From the NCBI GenBank assembly GCA_024233835.1, contig JACKPC010000004.1, positions 60,001-124,000 on the forward strand: a DNA stretch of 64,000 nucleotides, read 5' to 3'. Both the position numbers and the translations under genes were made by a program. Below the pieces are notes generated by a model. That model did not search any database. It had not been told where the DNA came from and was given only the letters and a program-made list of their open reading frames with translations. Shown one piece after another: positions 1-6,958 of the stretch. Every line of letters starts with the position of its first letter. Position 1 is the stretch's first letter. The DNA is from Leptospiraceae bacterium. GTDB taxonomy: Bacteria; Spirochaetota; Leptospiria; Leptospirales; Leptospiraceae.

Positions 1-2
1 TC

Positions 3-923
3 AGCGGGATATCTATGCTTATAGCCATTTTAACTGCTTATATTTTAGCAAAGACCCTGGGAAATAACCACGAAAAAAGAATATTTATTTTTACTCCTCT
101 TCTAATATCCTCTCCTGCAATAGCTATTACCTTACAGGTAGGCAACTTTCACCTAACGGCAATCAGCATTAGTTTACTGGTTTGGGCCTACTTAGAAAAG
201 AATAAAAATGCAATTTCCGGAACCCTACTTTCAATAGTAACACTTTCTAAAATATCACCCGGCATTTTAGGAATTATGCTAGTATTTCAAAAAAAATACA
301 AAGCCATATTAAGTGTCATTATTTCAACAATCATAATCTGCGGGATTACCTACCTCGTATTTGGAGGGAAGATATGGAATGATTTTATTTTCTACCATAT
401 ACCCCAGGTTCAAACCGGGAGAGCTTTATCCTTTTTAGCAGAATCTGAACAAAATATAGAATTTAATATTGCTCCTTTCGGAATTCCATTCAAACTCAGA
501 GCATTAGGTATTTTAAATATTGGATGGAAAGAGGCCAAGACAGCAAGTAATATATTTTCAATATTTTTATTAATTATAACCATATTAGCAGCTTTTAGGA
601 AAGGAAGTCCTCGTTTCCGTCTTACAATATGGATCTCAATTTTAATGTTTGGCTCCTTGAAAAGTCCTTATGCAGCTGCATTTGTTATGCTTACGGTAAG
701 TTTTTTATTCCTAATTCTCGTTTGTGAACTAAAATCAGTGAAATCAATTGTATTATACATAATTGCTTTTATACTCTTTTCTTTTCATTTTCCAATCTCC
801 AATCCCAAAATTGCTATTGGTGTTTCTCTGATTAGAGTATCAATGTTATACATATTTTTATTATGGATAATATTCAGAAAAGAGAAACCATCAGGGCGTG
901 GATTTTCTCAGGGCGTGGGTTAA
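3..923 (+). CDS. GT87-like membrane glycosyltransferase, C-terminal part
   Basis: The reading frame is open to the left window edge, so this is a 5'-truncated gene and the ATG at 15 is probably internal. The product is very hydrophobic, with about eight membrane segments. A short polar stretch ending in QVGNFHLTAISIS, followed by GTLLSIVTLSKISPGIL, resembles the conserved region of GT87/DUF2029 polyprenyl-phosphate-dependent mannosyltransferases, which add sugars on the outer face of the inner membrane. That assignment rests on pattern only. The last dozen codons (about KPSGRGFSQGVG) are encoded by a dispersed palindromic repeat that also occurs at 4415-4480, so the native C-terminus has probably been replaced or extended by repeat insertion. 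Confidence 0.5.
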   Translation, partial: SGISMLIAILTAYILAKTLGNNHEKRIFIFTPLLISSPAIAITLQVGNFHLTAISISLLVWAYLEKNKNAISGTLLSIVTLSKISPGILGIMLVFQKKYKAILSVIISTIIICGITYLVFGGKIWNDFIFYHIPQVQTGRALSFLAESEQNIEFNIAPFGIPFKLRALGILNIGWKEAKTASNIFSIFLLIITILAAFRKGSPRFRLTIWISILMFGSLKSPYAAAFVMLTVSFLFLILVCELKSVKSIVLYIIAFILFSFHFPISNPKIAIGVSLIRVSMLYIFLLWIIFRKEKPSGRGFSQGVG

Positions 924-975
924 TCCACGCTCTGAGGAAATCCAACACCCGGTTTGGGGAACATGCCCGGTTTTA
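891..975. repeat. Dispersed palindromic repeat, type A, copy 1
   Basis: The core is an imperfect palindrome, AGGGCGTGG / CCACGCtCT, around a GTTAAT-like centre, followed by a tail containing CCCGGTTTGGGG. The same unit occurs at 4415-4480. This copy supplies the stop codon of the upstream glycosyltransferase and ends at the stop codon of the downstream VapC gene. Size and hairpin potential resemble REP elements mobilised by Y1 transposases, and a tnpA gene lies 1.6 kb away. That link is inference. Confidence 0.7.
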
Positions 976-1365
976 GTGTAATTTCAAAGAAGTATTTTTA
1001 GCAATTCCTGAAAAATCTTTATCATTCGTTAAAAGAAGAACATCATTTTCTATAGCTATAGCTGCAATTAAACAATCTATTGTTTTTCTTACTGTAATTC
1101 CTGCCTTTCTACAACTTCTATAGATCTCTGATGCGTGGAGAAAGGTTTGTTTTTCTTTGATAGGTAGATAAGGTAACTCTAATATAATAGATTTCGTCCG
1201 TAGATATTCTTTATCCTTACCTATCCCCTGTAACACCTCGGTTATGATAATACCGGTTGTACAAATCTCCTGATTATCATTTAATAACTTTTCTAATTTT
1301 TTTACACCGACATTGGATTTATTGTTCAAAAAATCAACCCAAACGCTTGTATCAATCAGTATCAT
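973..1365 (-). CDS. VapC-like PIN-domain toxin
   Basis: This is a 130-residue PIN-domain protein of the VapC type, predicted to be a Mg2+-dependent endoribonuclease that inhibits translation when its antitoxin is lost. The acidic active-site residues are visible in order: D5 (LIDTSVW), E43 (TEVLQG), D97 (TIDCLIAA) and D115/D117 (TNDKDF). The length is normal for the family and no frameshift is seen. Its start overlaps the stop of the antitoxin gene by 4 bases (ATGA), the usual translational coupling of such modules. Which RNA it cuts cannot be told from sequence. Confidence 0.88.
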   Translation of the reverse strand: MILIDTSVWVDFLNNKSNVGVKKLEKLLNDNQEICTTGIIITEVLQGIGKDKEYLRTKSIILELPYLPIKEKQTFLHASEIYRSCRKAGITVRKTIDCLIAAIAIENDVLLLTNDKDFSGIAKNTSLKLH

Positions 1366-1577
1366 AACCTATATTCTCGATTCTCTTCAAGATCTCCTTC
1401 CCAACCAATTCCCTGTAAGCTTAAAATTTTATCTGAAAGTTTTTTTTGGGAAGACTTATTGCTTATTACGGGAAAAATAATAATTTCTGCTTCTTCAAAG
1501 TCAAAATCCAAAGGTAGCTCAATAGTTATTTTATTGTTAATTATCTTTACATTTTCGCGAATGGCCAGTGTATTCAT
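1362..1577 (-). CDS. VapB-like antitoxin
   Basis: A 71-residue protein immediately upstream of, and overlapping, the VapC-like toxin gene. The N-terminal half (NVKIINNKITIELPLDFDFEEAEIIIFP) looks like a short beta-rich DNA-binding or dimerisation region. The C-terminal half, ending in GWEGDLEENREYR, is charged, as expected for the toxin-neutralising tail. By position and size it is the cognate antitoxin and probably represses its own operon. The family is uncertain (a DUF2281-like antitoxin is possible), because AbrB or RHH signatures are not clear by eye. Confidence 0.7.
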   Translation of the reverse strand: MNTLAIRENVKIINNKITIELPLDFDFEEAEIIIFPVISNKSSQKKLSDKILSLQGIGWEGDLEENREYRL

Positions 1578-1658
1578 ATTACAAATTCCTTTTCCTCAAG
1601 AATAACCAGAGAAAGTAAAAAGTCAATACTTTTCCAACACCACACCACAGCACATCTT

Positions 1659-1728
1659 CCCCTTCTCTGTGACGTGGTTCGACAGGCTCACCAACCGGAC
1701 GCTGAGAAGGGGTGCCCGTTAGGGCACC
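1659..1728. repeat. Structured intergenic region with two inverted repeats
   Basis: CCCCTTCTC at 1659-1667 pairs with GAGAAGGGG at 1704-1712, enclosing GC-rich sequence unlike the surrounding AT-rich DNA. It overlaps a second perfect hairpin, GGTGCCC-gtta-GGGCACC, at 1711-1728. No T-run follows, so a terminator is not supported. It looks like another dispersed palindromic element between the two toxin-antitoxin modules. Confidence 0.5.
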
Positions 1729-1758
1729 GATGAGATTAATCAGATCTATTTCACATTT

Positions 1759-2177
1759 TTAGTCTGAATCAATCCAATTTTCTATTTTAATATTCTGTAT
1801 TCTCTGAAAATGTTTTACATTTCTTGTGATAAGAACCATATCATTGGCGACAGCAGTAGCACCAATTAATAAATCAAAGTCACTTATCATCTTTCCCTCT
1901 TTCCCTCTTTTTTAAGTCTGGCTTTTTCTTTGGCAAAAATATCCAGGCAAGTTGTCAAAGGTATAATAGTAAATTTCTTAGAAAAGTTAATCAAGGAAGA
2001 GCGATTTTTCTCTTTTTTATTTTCAGCACTGTTTTCTATACCATATTTTAATTCTGCTATTGTGATTTCTGATACAAAACAACTTTCTATGCCAATTTTT
2101 CTAACCTTTTCAATGAGATTGAATTCTCCTTTTAAAAAATGAATACAGATATTTGTATCTAATAAATACTTATTCAA
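1759..2177 (-). pseudogene. VapC-like PIN toxin, frameshifted by 8-bp tandem duplication
   Basis: The first 92 residues are a normal VapC N-terminus with D7 (LLDTNICIHFLK) and E42 (IAELKYGIE). The frame then runs into a stop after KKEGKRER at 1887. In the next frame the missing end continues as SDFDLLIGATAVANDM and LITRNVKHFQ to a stop at 1759-1761. The breakpoint holds TTTCCCTC twice in tandem (1892-1899 and 1900-1907). Removing one copy restores the frame exactly, giving KKEGKMISDFDLLIG. The truncated product lacks the last acidic residues of the active site and should be inactive. The antitoxin gene upstream is intact. Slippage at the 8-bp repeat could restore the gene. Confidence 0.9.
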
Positions 2178-2455
2178 AATTCAATCTCCCTTTCGGTTTG
2201 CACCCTGGCTGAATAAATTCTTTCGATAAGTTCTTCTGAAGATTCTTCTTCATCCCAACTACCAAAGACTTCTTCAAGTTCAGAATCCCCACTCGCTTCA
2301 TTTTCCTGCTGTAAAATGGAATCGGAAATCCGACTTATGATTTCAACTTTTTGCCTGATTTCATAGGTATCGATAATCCGTAATAGATTTTCTACTACAT
2401 CATCAAAAGTGGGCTTCCCGATGATTCCTGCAGATTCAATAATTTCATTTGCCAT
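2174..2455 (-). CDS. VapB-like antitoxin
   Basis: A 93-residue acidic protein whose stop overlaps the start of the frameshifted VapC-like toxin by 4 bases. I chose the ATG at 2455 (MANEIIES) over one six codons upstream because a strong GGAGGGG ribosome binding site lies directly before it. The C-terminal tail (YSARVQTEREIEF) is typical of antitoxins that tuck into a PIN toxin. The middle is very acidic (SWDEEESSEELIER). It is intact even though its toxin is broken, so it could now act as an orphan antitoxin or repressor. Confidence 0.75.
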   Translation of the reverse strand: MANEIIESAGIIGKPTFDDVVENLLRIIDTYEIRQKVEIISRISDSILQQENEASGDSELEEVFGSWDEEESSEELIERIYSARVQTEREIEF

Positions 2456-2532
2456 TCTCCCCTCCTTTAGCATTATCTTCCGAGCTTACTAAACGGATGT
2501 TTTTACTGCAAGTCTTTTTAAAAATTCGTATT

Positions 2533-2591
2533 CCAAACCAAACCGATTGCTGAGCGAAGGTGTAAACCTGAGCCGAAGCACCGGTTTGGGG
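2533..2591. repeat. Dispersed palindromic repeat, type B, copy 1
   Basis: The unit reads AACCGATTGCTGAGCGAAGG, then TGTAAACCTGAGCC, then GAAGCACCGGTTTGGGG. CCAAACC at one end pairs with GGTTTGG at the other. Near-identical units lie at 12630-12694, shortened forms at 11723-11775, and a 24-bp core inside the integrase gene (25361-25384). This copy sits just beyond the 3' end of tnpA, the position expected of a transposase-associated REP-like element. Confidence 0.75.
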
Positions 2592-2612
2592 TTCAGCAGC
2601 CGGTTCCGATAC

Positions 2613-2981
2613 TCAGGCAGCGTCCCGGTGGTGGGTTTGTTGGTTTTGTATGTAGGATTCGATTCGCTTTATATTCTTCCATTCAACACAATCGACAGAA
2701 AAACCTTCCTGCCAGTATATCAATTTCATTTTATAGGACACATAACCCTTGATACGCATCACCACATAGGAAATGCTTAATTTCGGGGGAATGGACATCA
2801 GGATATGAACATGATCCCTATAACCGTTAAGAATACGAATGCTGCTTCCGATTTCCTGCGCTTTAGAACAGGCTAATTCTCTAATTTTCTCAATATCCTC
2901 ATCTTTCAGACAGGCCACCCGGTTCTTCGTGGAAAAAACAATATGATAATGTAAATTATACCTTGTTTGGTTGGCTCTCAT
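2613..2981 (-). CDS. tnpA: IS200/IS605-family Y1 transposase (TnpA)
   Basis: A 122-residue single-domain HUH endonuclease of the kind that moves single-stranded DNA through a 5'-phosphotyrosine intermediate. The HUH pair is H57/H59 in RDHVHILMSIPP, and the nucleophile is likely Y110 in RIESYIQNQ. The N-terminal HYHIVFSTKNR is the family hallmark. No tnpB accompanies it. Palindromic repeats lie beside it and elsewhere in the window, so it may act as a REP-associated transposase (RAYT) rather than in a full insertion sequence. A decayed second copy lies at 4079-4373 in the same orientation, and about 35 bp upstream of both start codons are also nearly identical. Confidence 0.9.
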   Translation of the reverse strand: MRANQTRYNLHYHIVFSTKNRVACLKDEDIEKIRELACSKAQEIGSSIRILNGYRDHVHILMSIPPKLSISYVVMRIKGYVSYKMKLIYWQEGFSVDCVEWKNIKRIESYIQNQQTHHRDAA

Positions 2982-3062
2982 ACACCTATTTTATTTATGG
3001 CATATTTTTGTATAGCATTATTTCATCATAACGTGTTTCATCGTGCCGTGGGTGTGCTCTGT

Positions 3063-3671
3063 TTATCCTTCCCGGTATATCTTTCTGTGAATGGAATCCA
3101 GATTGTTTTTAAAGTCTTTGTCCAGGATTAGAGGAATCAGTTCGAAAACTTCTCGGTAGACTCCTCTACCTTTCCCGGATAGAAGTCTTAACAGCTTATT
3201 TTTGGATATATAGGCAGTTTTAAAGAAGAGATGATCTACAAAACGAGGAGAGGATTTTCTCTGGTACAAAAAAGAATTTAGATGAAACATTTTCAAAACT
3301 TCTAAATAATCATCTACTAAATTATTAGATTCAAAGATAAGACATCTTTCCGCTTCCTTTTCATAGAATTTTAAAATCTTGCTTAATGGTTCTATGCTAT
3401 AAGAAACTTCATATTTATAAATTGCAGACTGCATTAAGCGTAGACGATGGAATCTACGTTTGTCGGCTTCGGAGAAATGCCCTTTTGTAAGATAGTCTTT
3501 GCGTATGGCTTTATCAAGAGAGGTTTTTGAGATTGAGCGTATATTAGATGAATAATAACTTAGTTCATCGGATAACACATAAGAAGGTGCTTTTATAAAC
3601 TCATCTAATGTGCAATCCTGTATAGATGATAAGCTAAGGATTATATACCCTGAAAGTCTCTGTGCTTTCAT
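3063..3671 (-). CDS. Hypothetical protein between two tnpA copies
   Basis: A 202-residue soluble protein with no signal peptide or membrane helix and no family I recognise. It is rich in Arg, Lys, Ser and Tyr and looks largely helical (for example SEADKRRFHRLRLMQSAIYKYE and YEKEAERCLIFESNNLVDDYLE as separate helices). Its start overlaps the stop of the next upstream gene by 4 bases, so the two are co-translated. The pair is enclosed by an intact and a decayed copy of the same transposase gene, which suggests it arrived or was trapped by transposition. Confidence 0.55.
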   Translation of the reverse strand: MKAQRLSGYIILSLSSIQDCTLDEFIKAPSYVLSDELSYYSSNIRSISKTSLDKAIRKDYLTKGHFSEADKRRFHRLRLMQSAIYKYEVSYSIEPLSKILKFYEKEAERCLIFESNNLVDDYLEVLKMFHLNSFLYQRKSSPRFVDHLFFKTAYISKNKLLRLLSGKGRGVYREVFELIPLILDKDFKNNLDSIHRKIYREG

Positions 3672-4003
3672 CCTCGATTGAATAACCTTTTAATAATAGT
3701 TAAGATTGAGCTTGACTCCTGCTTTTCTGTAAAGCTATCAAACTTTTTAGTTACCTTCCTGAAACCCTCACTGGCTCTTTGAATCTCTTCGGCTTTGATT
3801 GAATCATTAACTCTCCAGGCTTCACCGAGACTAACACCGGAATAAACTTCCACATGAACTTTGTCGTATTCTACCTTATCAGGATCAATAGTTTTCTTTT
3901 TAATTGAGCCGGTCATTTTTCTATCTTCTTGAGAAAACTCTTTCCGAGCATTTATAAACTCGGAATATTCCCTGTAAGTATCATCATTCTTGAACAATTC
4001 CAT
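3668..4003 (-). CDS. Hypothetical small charged protein, partner of the next gene
   Basis: A 111-residue hydrophilic protein with many Lys and Glu residues, no membrane segment and no recognised domain. The C-terminal part (RASEGFRKVTKKFDSFTEKQE, then SSILTIIKRLF) could form an amphipathic helix. It overlaps the downstream 202-residue gene by 4 bases. A two-gene unit of a small charged protein followed by a larger basic one, inside a mobile setting, has the format of toxin-antitoxin or defence gene pairs. No motif supports a specific assignment. Confidence 0.5.
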   Translation of the reverse strand: MELFKNDDTYREYSEFINARKEFSQEDRKMTGSIKKKTIDPDKVEYDKVHVEVYSGVSLGEAWRVNDSIKAEEIQRASEGFRKVTKKFDSFTEKQESSSILTIIKRLFNRG

Positions 4004-4078
4004 AAGCTCACAATATTATCTTACTTAAAACCTGTCAAGCTTTTTGCAACCAACACCTTTCCCAAACCGGGTGTGGGG

Positions 4079-4373
4079 AACACAGCGTACATAGTACCCA
4101 CCCTGCCAGTATACCGATTTCATTTTATAGGATACATAACCCTTGATACGCATCACCACATAGGAAATGCTTAATTTCGGAGGGATGGACATCAGGATAT
4201 GAACATGATCCAATACCGTTAAGAATACGAATGCTGCTTCCGATTTCCTGCGCTTTAGAACAGGCTAATTCTCTAATTTTATCAATATCCTCTTCTTTCA
4301 GACAGGCCACCCGGTTCTTTGTGGAAAAAACAATATGATAATGTAAATTATACCTTGTTTGATTGGCTCTCAT
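4079..4373 (-). pseudogene. Decayed second copy of IS200-like tnpA
   Basis: The first 53 codons match the intact transposase at 2613-2981 almost residue for residue (MRANQTRYNLHYHIVF onward, two changes in the DEDIEKI region). A 2-base deletion then shifts the frame exactly before the HUH motif, where GYRDHVHIL became an out-of-frame DHVHIL. The second half continues in the other frame to YKMKSVYWQGGY and is then cut off by repeat DNA, so the catalytic tyrosine region is absent. The copy is dead for transposition in cis. Confidence 0.88.
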
Positions 4374-4414
4374 ACACCTATTTTATTTATGGCATATTTT
4401 TGTATAGCATCATT

Positions 4415-4480
4415 TCAGGGCGTGGATTCCCAGGGCGTGGGTTAATCCACGCCCTGAGGAAATCCAACGCCCGGTTTGGA
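4415..4480. repeat. Dispersed palindromic repeat, type A, copy 2
   Basis: CAGGGCGTGG-gttaat-CCACGCCCTG is a perfect 10-bp stem, followed by AGGAAATCCAACGCCCGGTT. It matches the copy at 891-975 closely. It starts right after the tnpA-related segment and ends exactly at the stop codon of the FGE-domain gene (4481-4483), so it forms the 3' border of that operon. No T-run follows, but the stem could stabilise the operon mRNA end. Confidence 0.75.
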
Positions 4481-6958
4481 CTACTGGGGCACGGCAAACA
4501 CCAGACGAAACCCGAGACTGCCGAACGAGTCAAGTCCCTGGTCCCTGACTCGGAAAGAGACGCGAGTAAGGAGTGGATGATCGTACCACGAGCCGCCGCG
4601 ATAGACTTTATAGTCACTTTTATCGCCATTAAAAGGATTTTCCAATGGACTTTTTTTGTAATATTCGGAATCATACCAGTCCTCGCACCATTCCCAGACA
4701 TTTCCGAGCATATCATAAAGTCCGAACTCATTGGGAAGTTTTTCTCCCACCGGATGCGTCTTACTATCGGAGTTTTCATCGTACCAGGCATAATTTTTTA
4801 ACTCCGAAGCCTCGTTTCCAAAATAATATTTCGTTTCGCTCCCGGCTCTCGCAGCGTATTCCCATTCGGCTTCTGTTGGCAAACGATATTTCATCCGAAG
4901 AAGGCGACCCTCTTGCAGGCGACCCTCTTGCAGGCGACCCTCCGGAGGGTCGCCTTCGGGGGTTTCCATCTCATTCAAACGTTTAATAAATTCCTGTACA
5001 TCATTCCATGAAACCCTTTCCACCGGACAATTCAAATCATCTTTGAAAGAGCTCGGATTCTCCTCTATGATTTTTAGCCAATCACGCTGTGTCAGCGGAT
5101 ACTTACTCATATAAAATCCTGTGGTAAGTCTGACCTTATGTGCCGGTTTTTCCCTGTCGAAAGCTTCTTCATCTCCGGGGCTTTGTCCCATCATGAACTC
5201 CCCTGCGGGGATGTAGATAAATTCGGTGCCGATGGAGTTTTGGTTCACCGGCATACCGGAAGGAGAATGTAGCTCGATGGTTTCGGTTTTAAACGGTTCC
5301 TCATTGGAGATAAGTATATTCTCCCTTAACCACTGAGTTTTCTCCTGAATTTCCTGAGCAATAGCTTTTTTGTAATCAGGAAAAACATATTCTTCTTCTG
5401 AGTTTGTGCGAAGAATAATGTCATATCCCAGTTTATAAAATCGGGTATCAAGCGTTATGGATTTTATATCAACATAGTGTATTGTATGTACAGTTTCTTT
5501 CTCATCAACAAATCGGTGAGCGATAAAAGCTCTCTCTGTAAGGTTTATCCAGTCTTTCTTTCTCGAAGAAAACTTCTGCGGTAAAGTAAAGGAAGGCTTG
5601 TCTTTCAAAATAAATTCTGGATTTTTCGTTTGAACGACTCGCCTCCATTTTTCTCTTTTATAATTTAGTAAAATATCAACATAGGCGATTTGCTCTTCTT
5701 TTGCAACTTGAGTATTTTTTGCATTCGTATAGGCTTTCTTATAGTCCTGAGTTTTTTGATAATCCTGTAAAAACACCTGCAAGAATCCAAGTTTATCTTC
5801 TTCTTTTGTCTCATTCCCCCGGATACCTATCGTATGTTCCACCCGCCACATTGTGTCAATGGCCTGGGACTGGGAATCCGGATAGAGAAACATGGCAAGT
5901 TGGGTCTCGCAAGCTTTGAGCGGAAAAAGCTCGGACATATCGAGCATAGTGGGAGTGAAGTGTTTTTCTGTTTCATCCAAAAACTGCGGAGGATTATCGC
6001 CCAAAAAAACCACAAGCTTCGGCTTTTCGGTTTGAATGTGGTGTTGGATTTCTGAGTATTTTGACATGAATGGAGTCCCTTCTGAAGGGACTCGTATATT
6101 AACAGAAGCATACATGCTACCCACTTCTACTTTTACATACTCTAATTTTTTTATACTCAATAAAACATTTTCTGAGTATTTCTTTTTTGATTCTGCATCT
6201 GTGAAGATAATAAATACTGAAACAGGAGTGATTTCGTTTTCTTCTTCGGGGGAGGTGTTTATCCTTAAGTTCTCAATCACCGAGGTGGGAAGAGCAATCT
6301 CTTTCAGGTCAAACTTTGTAGGTGAATCCGAAATCACTGCATATCTTGTTTCCGGTTTGTCACCATAAATATCATCCTGATAGGCTTTTGTGAGATTACG
6401 TATATTTTCCAGATGCGGATAACGCTGAATCAAAGAATCGAGTAAAAAACCGATTCTCAGTATCTCACTCTTATCTTTTTTTTCCAAAGCATCCACAAAA
6501 GCTTTGTTCACAAGTATAGAAGACTCTACTTTGTTTAGCTCCGCCATCGCCGTCCAGAGATGGCTATCTTTTAAGTCTTTCTCGATTTCAGAGGGATTTT
6601 TCCTCTCGGCATACTGCAATAAAAAGGCAGCGATTCGTTTAATCCGTTTTTCCCCGAATTCCGGTTTCTTTCGCAGGTCTTCTAAAAGGAGGCTTCTGAT
6701 TTCCTTATCCATTTCATAGGTTTTAGGGCCGATAGAGGAACAAAAGGGAGAGTGCAGCAAATCGGCTACCGCCATCCTCGAAAAAGGGATGAAGTTCCCA
6801 TATTCATCCTGAGAAAAGTTTTGCCAGATTAAATATAATAACTCGGAAGTAAAAAGAACCGGAAAAGCAGCATGACAGGCAAAGATAAAGTGGCTTTCAC
6901 CATACAATTCTTCATAGCTTCGTTTGAACCTCTCGACCCTTTTTTCTGCGAGCTTCAT
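4481..6958 (-). CDS. Large protein with C-terminal FGE-sulfatase-like domain
   Basis: An 825-residue soluble protein, last gene of the caspase/MoxR/vWA operon; its start overlaps the vWA gene by 4 bases. Residues from about 577 to the end form a formylglycine-generating-enzyme-like fold: FIYIPAGEFMMGQ, YRLPTEAEWEYAARAG, GLYDMLGNVWEWCEDWY, YRGGSW and LGFRLV. The cysteine pair that FGE needs near RGGSW is absent (YDHPLLTRVSFR), so formylglycine synthesis is unlikely and a ligand-binding role is plausible. The first 570 residues are unlike anything I recognise. They may be the scaffold or sensor, comparable in position to VMAP proteins of vWA-MoxR systems (inference). Two palindromic repeats are translated in frame within the gene, at 4903-4954 and 6073-6093. 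Confidence 0.8.
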   Translation of the reverse strand: MKLAEKRVERFKRSYEELYGESHFIFACHAAFPVLFTSELLYLIWQNFSQDEYGNFIPFSRMAVADLLHSPFCSSIGPKTYEMDKEIRSLLLEDLRKKPEFGEKRIKRIAAFLLQYAERKNPSEIEKDLKDSHLWTAMAELNKVESSILVNKAFVDALEKKDKSEILRIGFLLDSLIQRYPHLENIRNLTKAYQDDIYGDKPETRYAVISDSPTKFDLKEIALPTSVIENLRINTSPEEENEITPVSVFIIFTDAESKKKYSENVLLSIKKLEYVKVEVGSMYASVNIRVPSEGTPFMSKYSEIQHHIQTEKPKLVVFLGDNPPQFLDETEKHFTPTMLDMSELFPLKACETQLAMFLYPDSQSQAIDTMWRVEHTIGIRGNETKEEDKLGFLQVFLQDYQKTQDYKKAYTNAKNTQVAKEEQIAYVDILLNYKREKWRRVVQTKNPEFILKDKPSFTLPQKFSSRKKDWINLTERAFIAHRFVDEKETVHTIHYVDIKSITLDTRFYKLGYDIILRTNSEEEYVFPDYKKAIAQEIQEKTQWLRENILISNEEPFKTETIELHSPSGMPVNQNSIGTEFIYIPAGEFMMGQSPGDEEAFDREKPAHKVRLTTGFYMSKYPLTQRDWLKIIEENPSSFKDDLNCPVERVSWNDVQEFIKRLNEMETPEGDPPEGRLQEGRLQEGRLLRMKYRLPTEAEWEYAARAGSETKYYFGNEASELKNYAWYDENSDSKTHPVGEKLPNEFGLYDMLGNVWEWCEDWYDSEYYKKSPLENPFNGDKSDYKVYRGGSWYDHPLLTRVSFRVRDQGLDSFGSLGFRLVFAVPQ
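4903..4954. repeat. In-frame tandem repeat plus palindrome inside the FGE domain
   Basis: Two 15-bp units GGCGACCCTCTTGCA (4903-4917, 4918-4932) lead into a perfect 22-bp palindrome built from GGCGACCCTCC and its complement (4933-4954). In the gene frame they encode GDPPEGRLQEGRLQEGRL. The insert lies between the helix FIKRLNEMET and the conserved YRLPTEAEWEY strand, a surface loop of the fold. All units are multiples of three, so the protein stays intact. Confidence 0.85.
6073..6093. repeat. In-frame 21-bp palindrome in the FGE-domain gene
   Basis: GAGTCCCTT-ctg-AAGGGACTC is a perfect 9-bp stem with a 3-base loop. On the coding strand it reads VPSEGT within the middle region of the protein. 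The encoded motif resembles the DPPEG made by the other palindrome in the same gene, so both may belong to one small palindromic family that can be translated without harm. Confidence 0.7.

Noticed and set aside
2547..2780. Plus-strand open frames opposite tnpA and its decayed copy
   Set aside because: They are antisense to transposase and repeat DNA and have no coding signature of their own.
4481..6958. FGE-domain protein as an active formylglycine-generating enzyme for sulfatases
   Set aside because: The cysteine pair near RGGSW is missing and no sulfatase gene is in the window.
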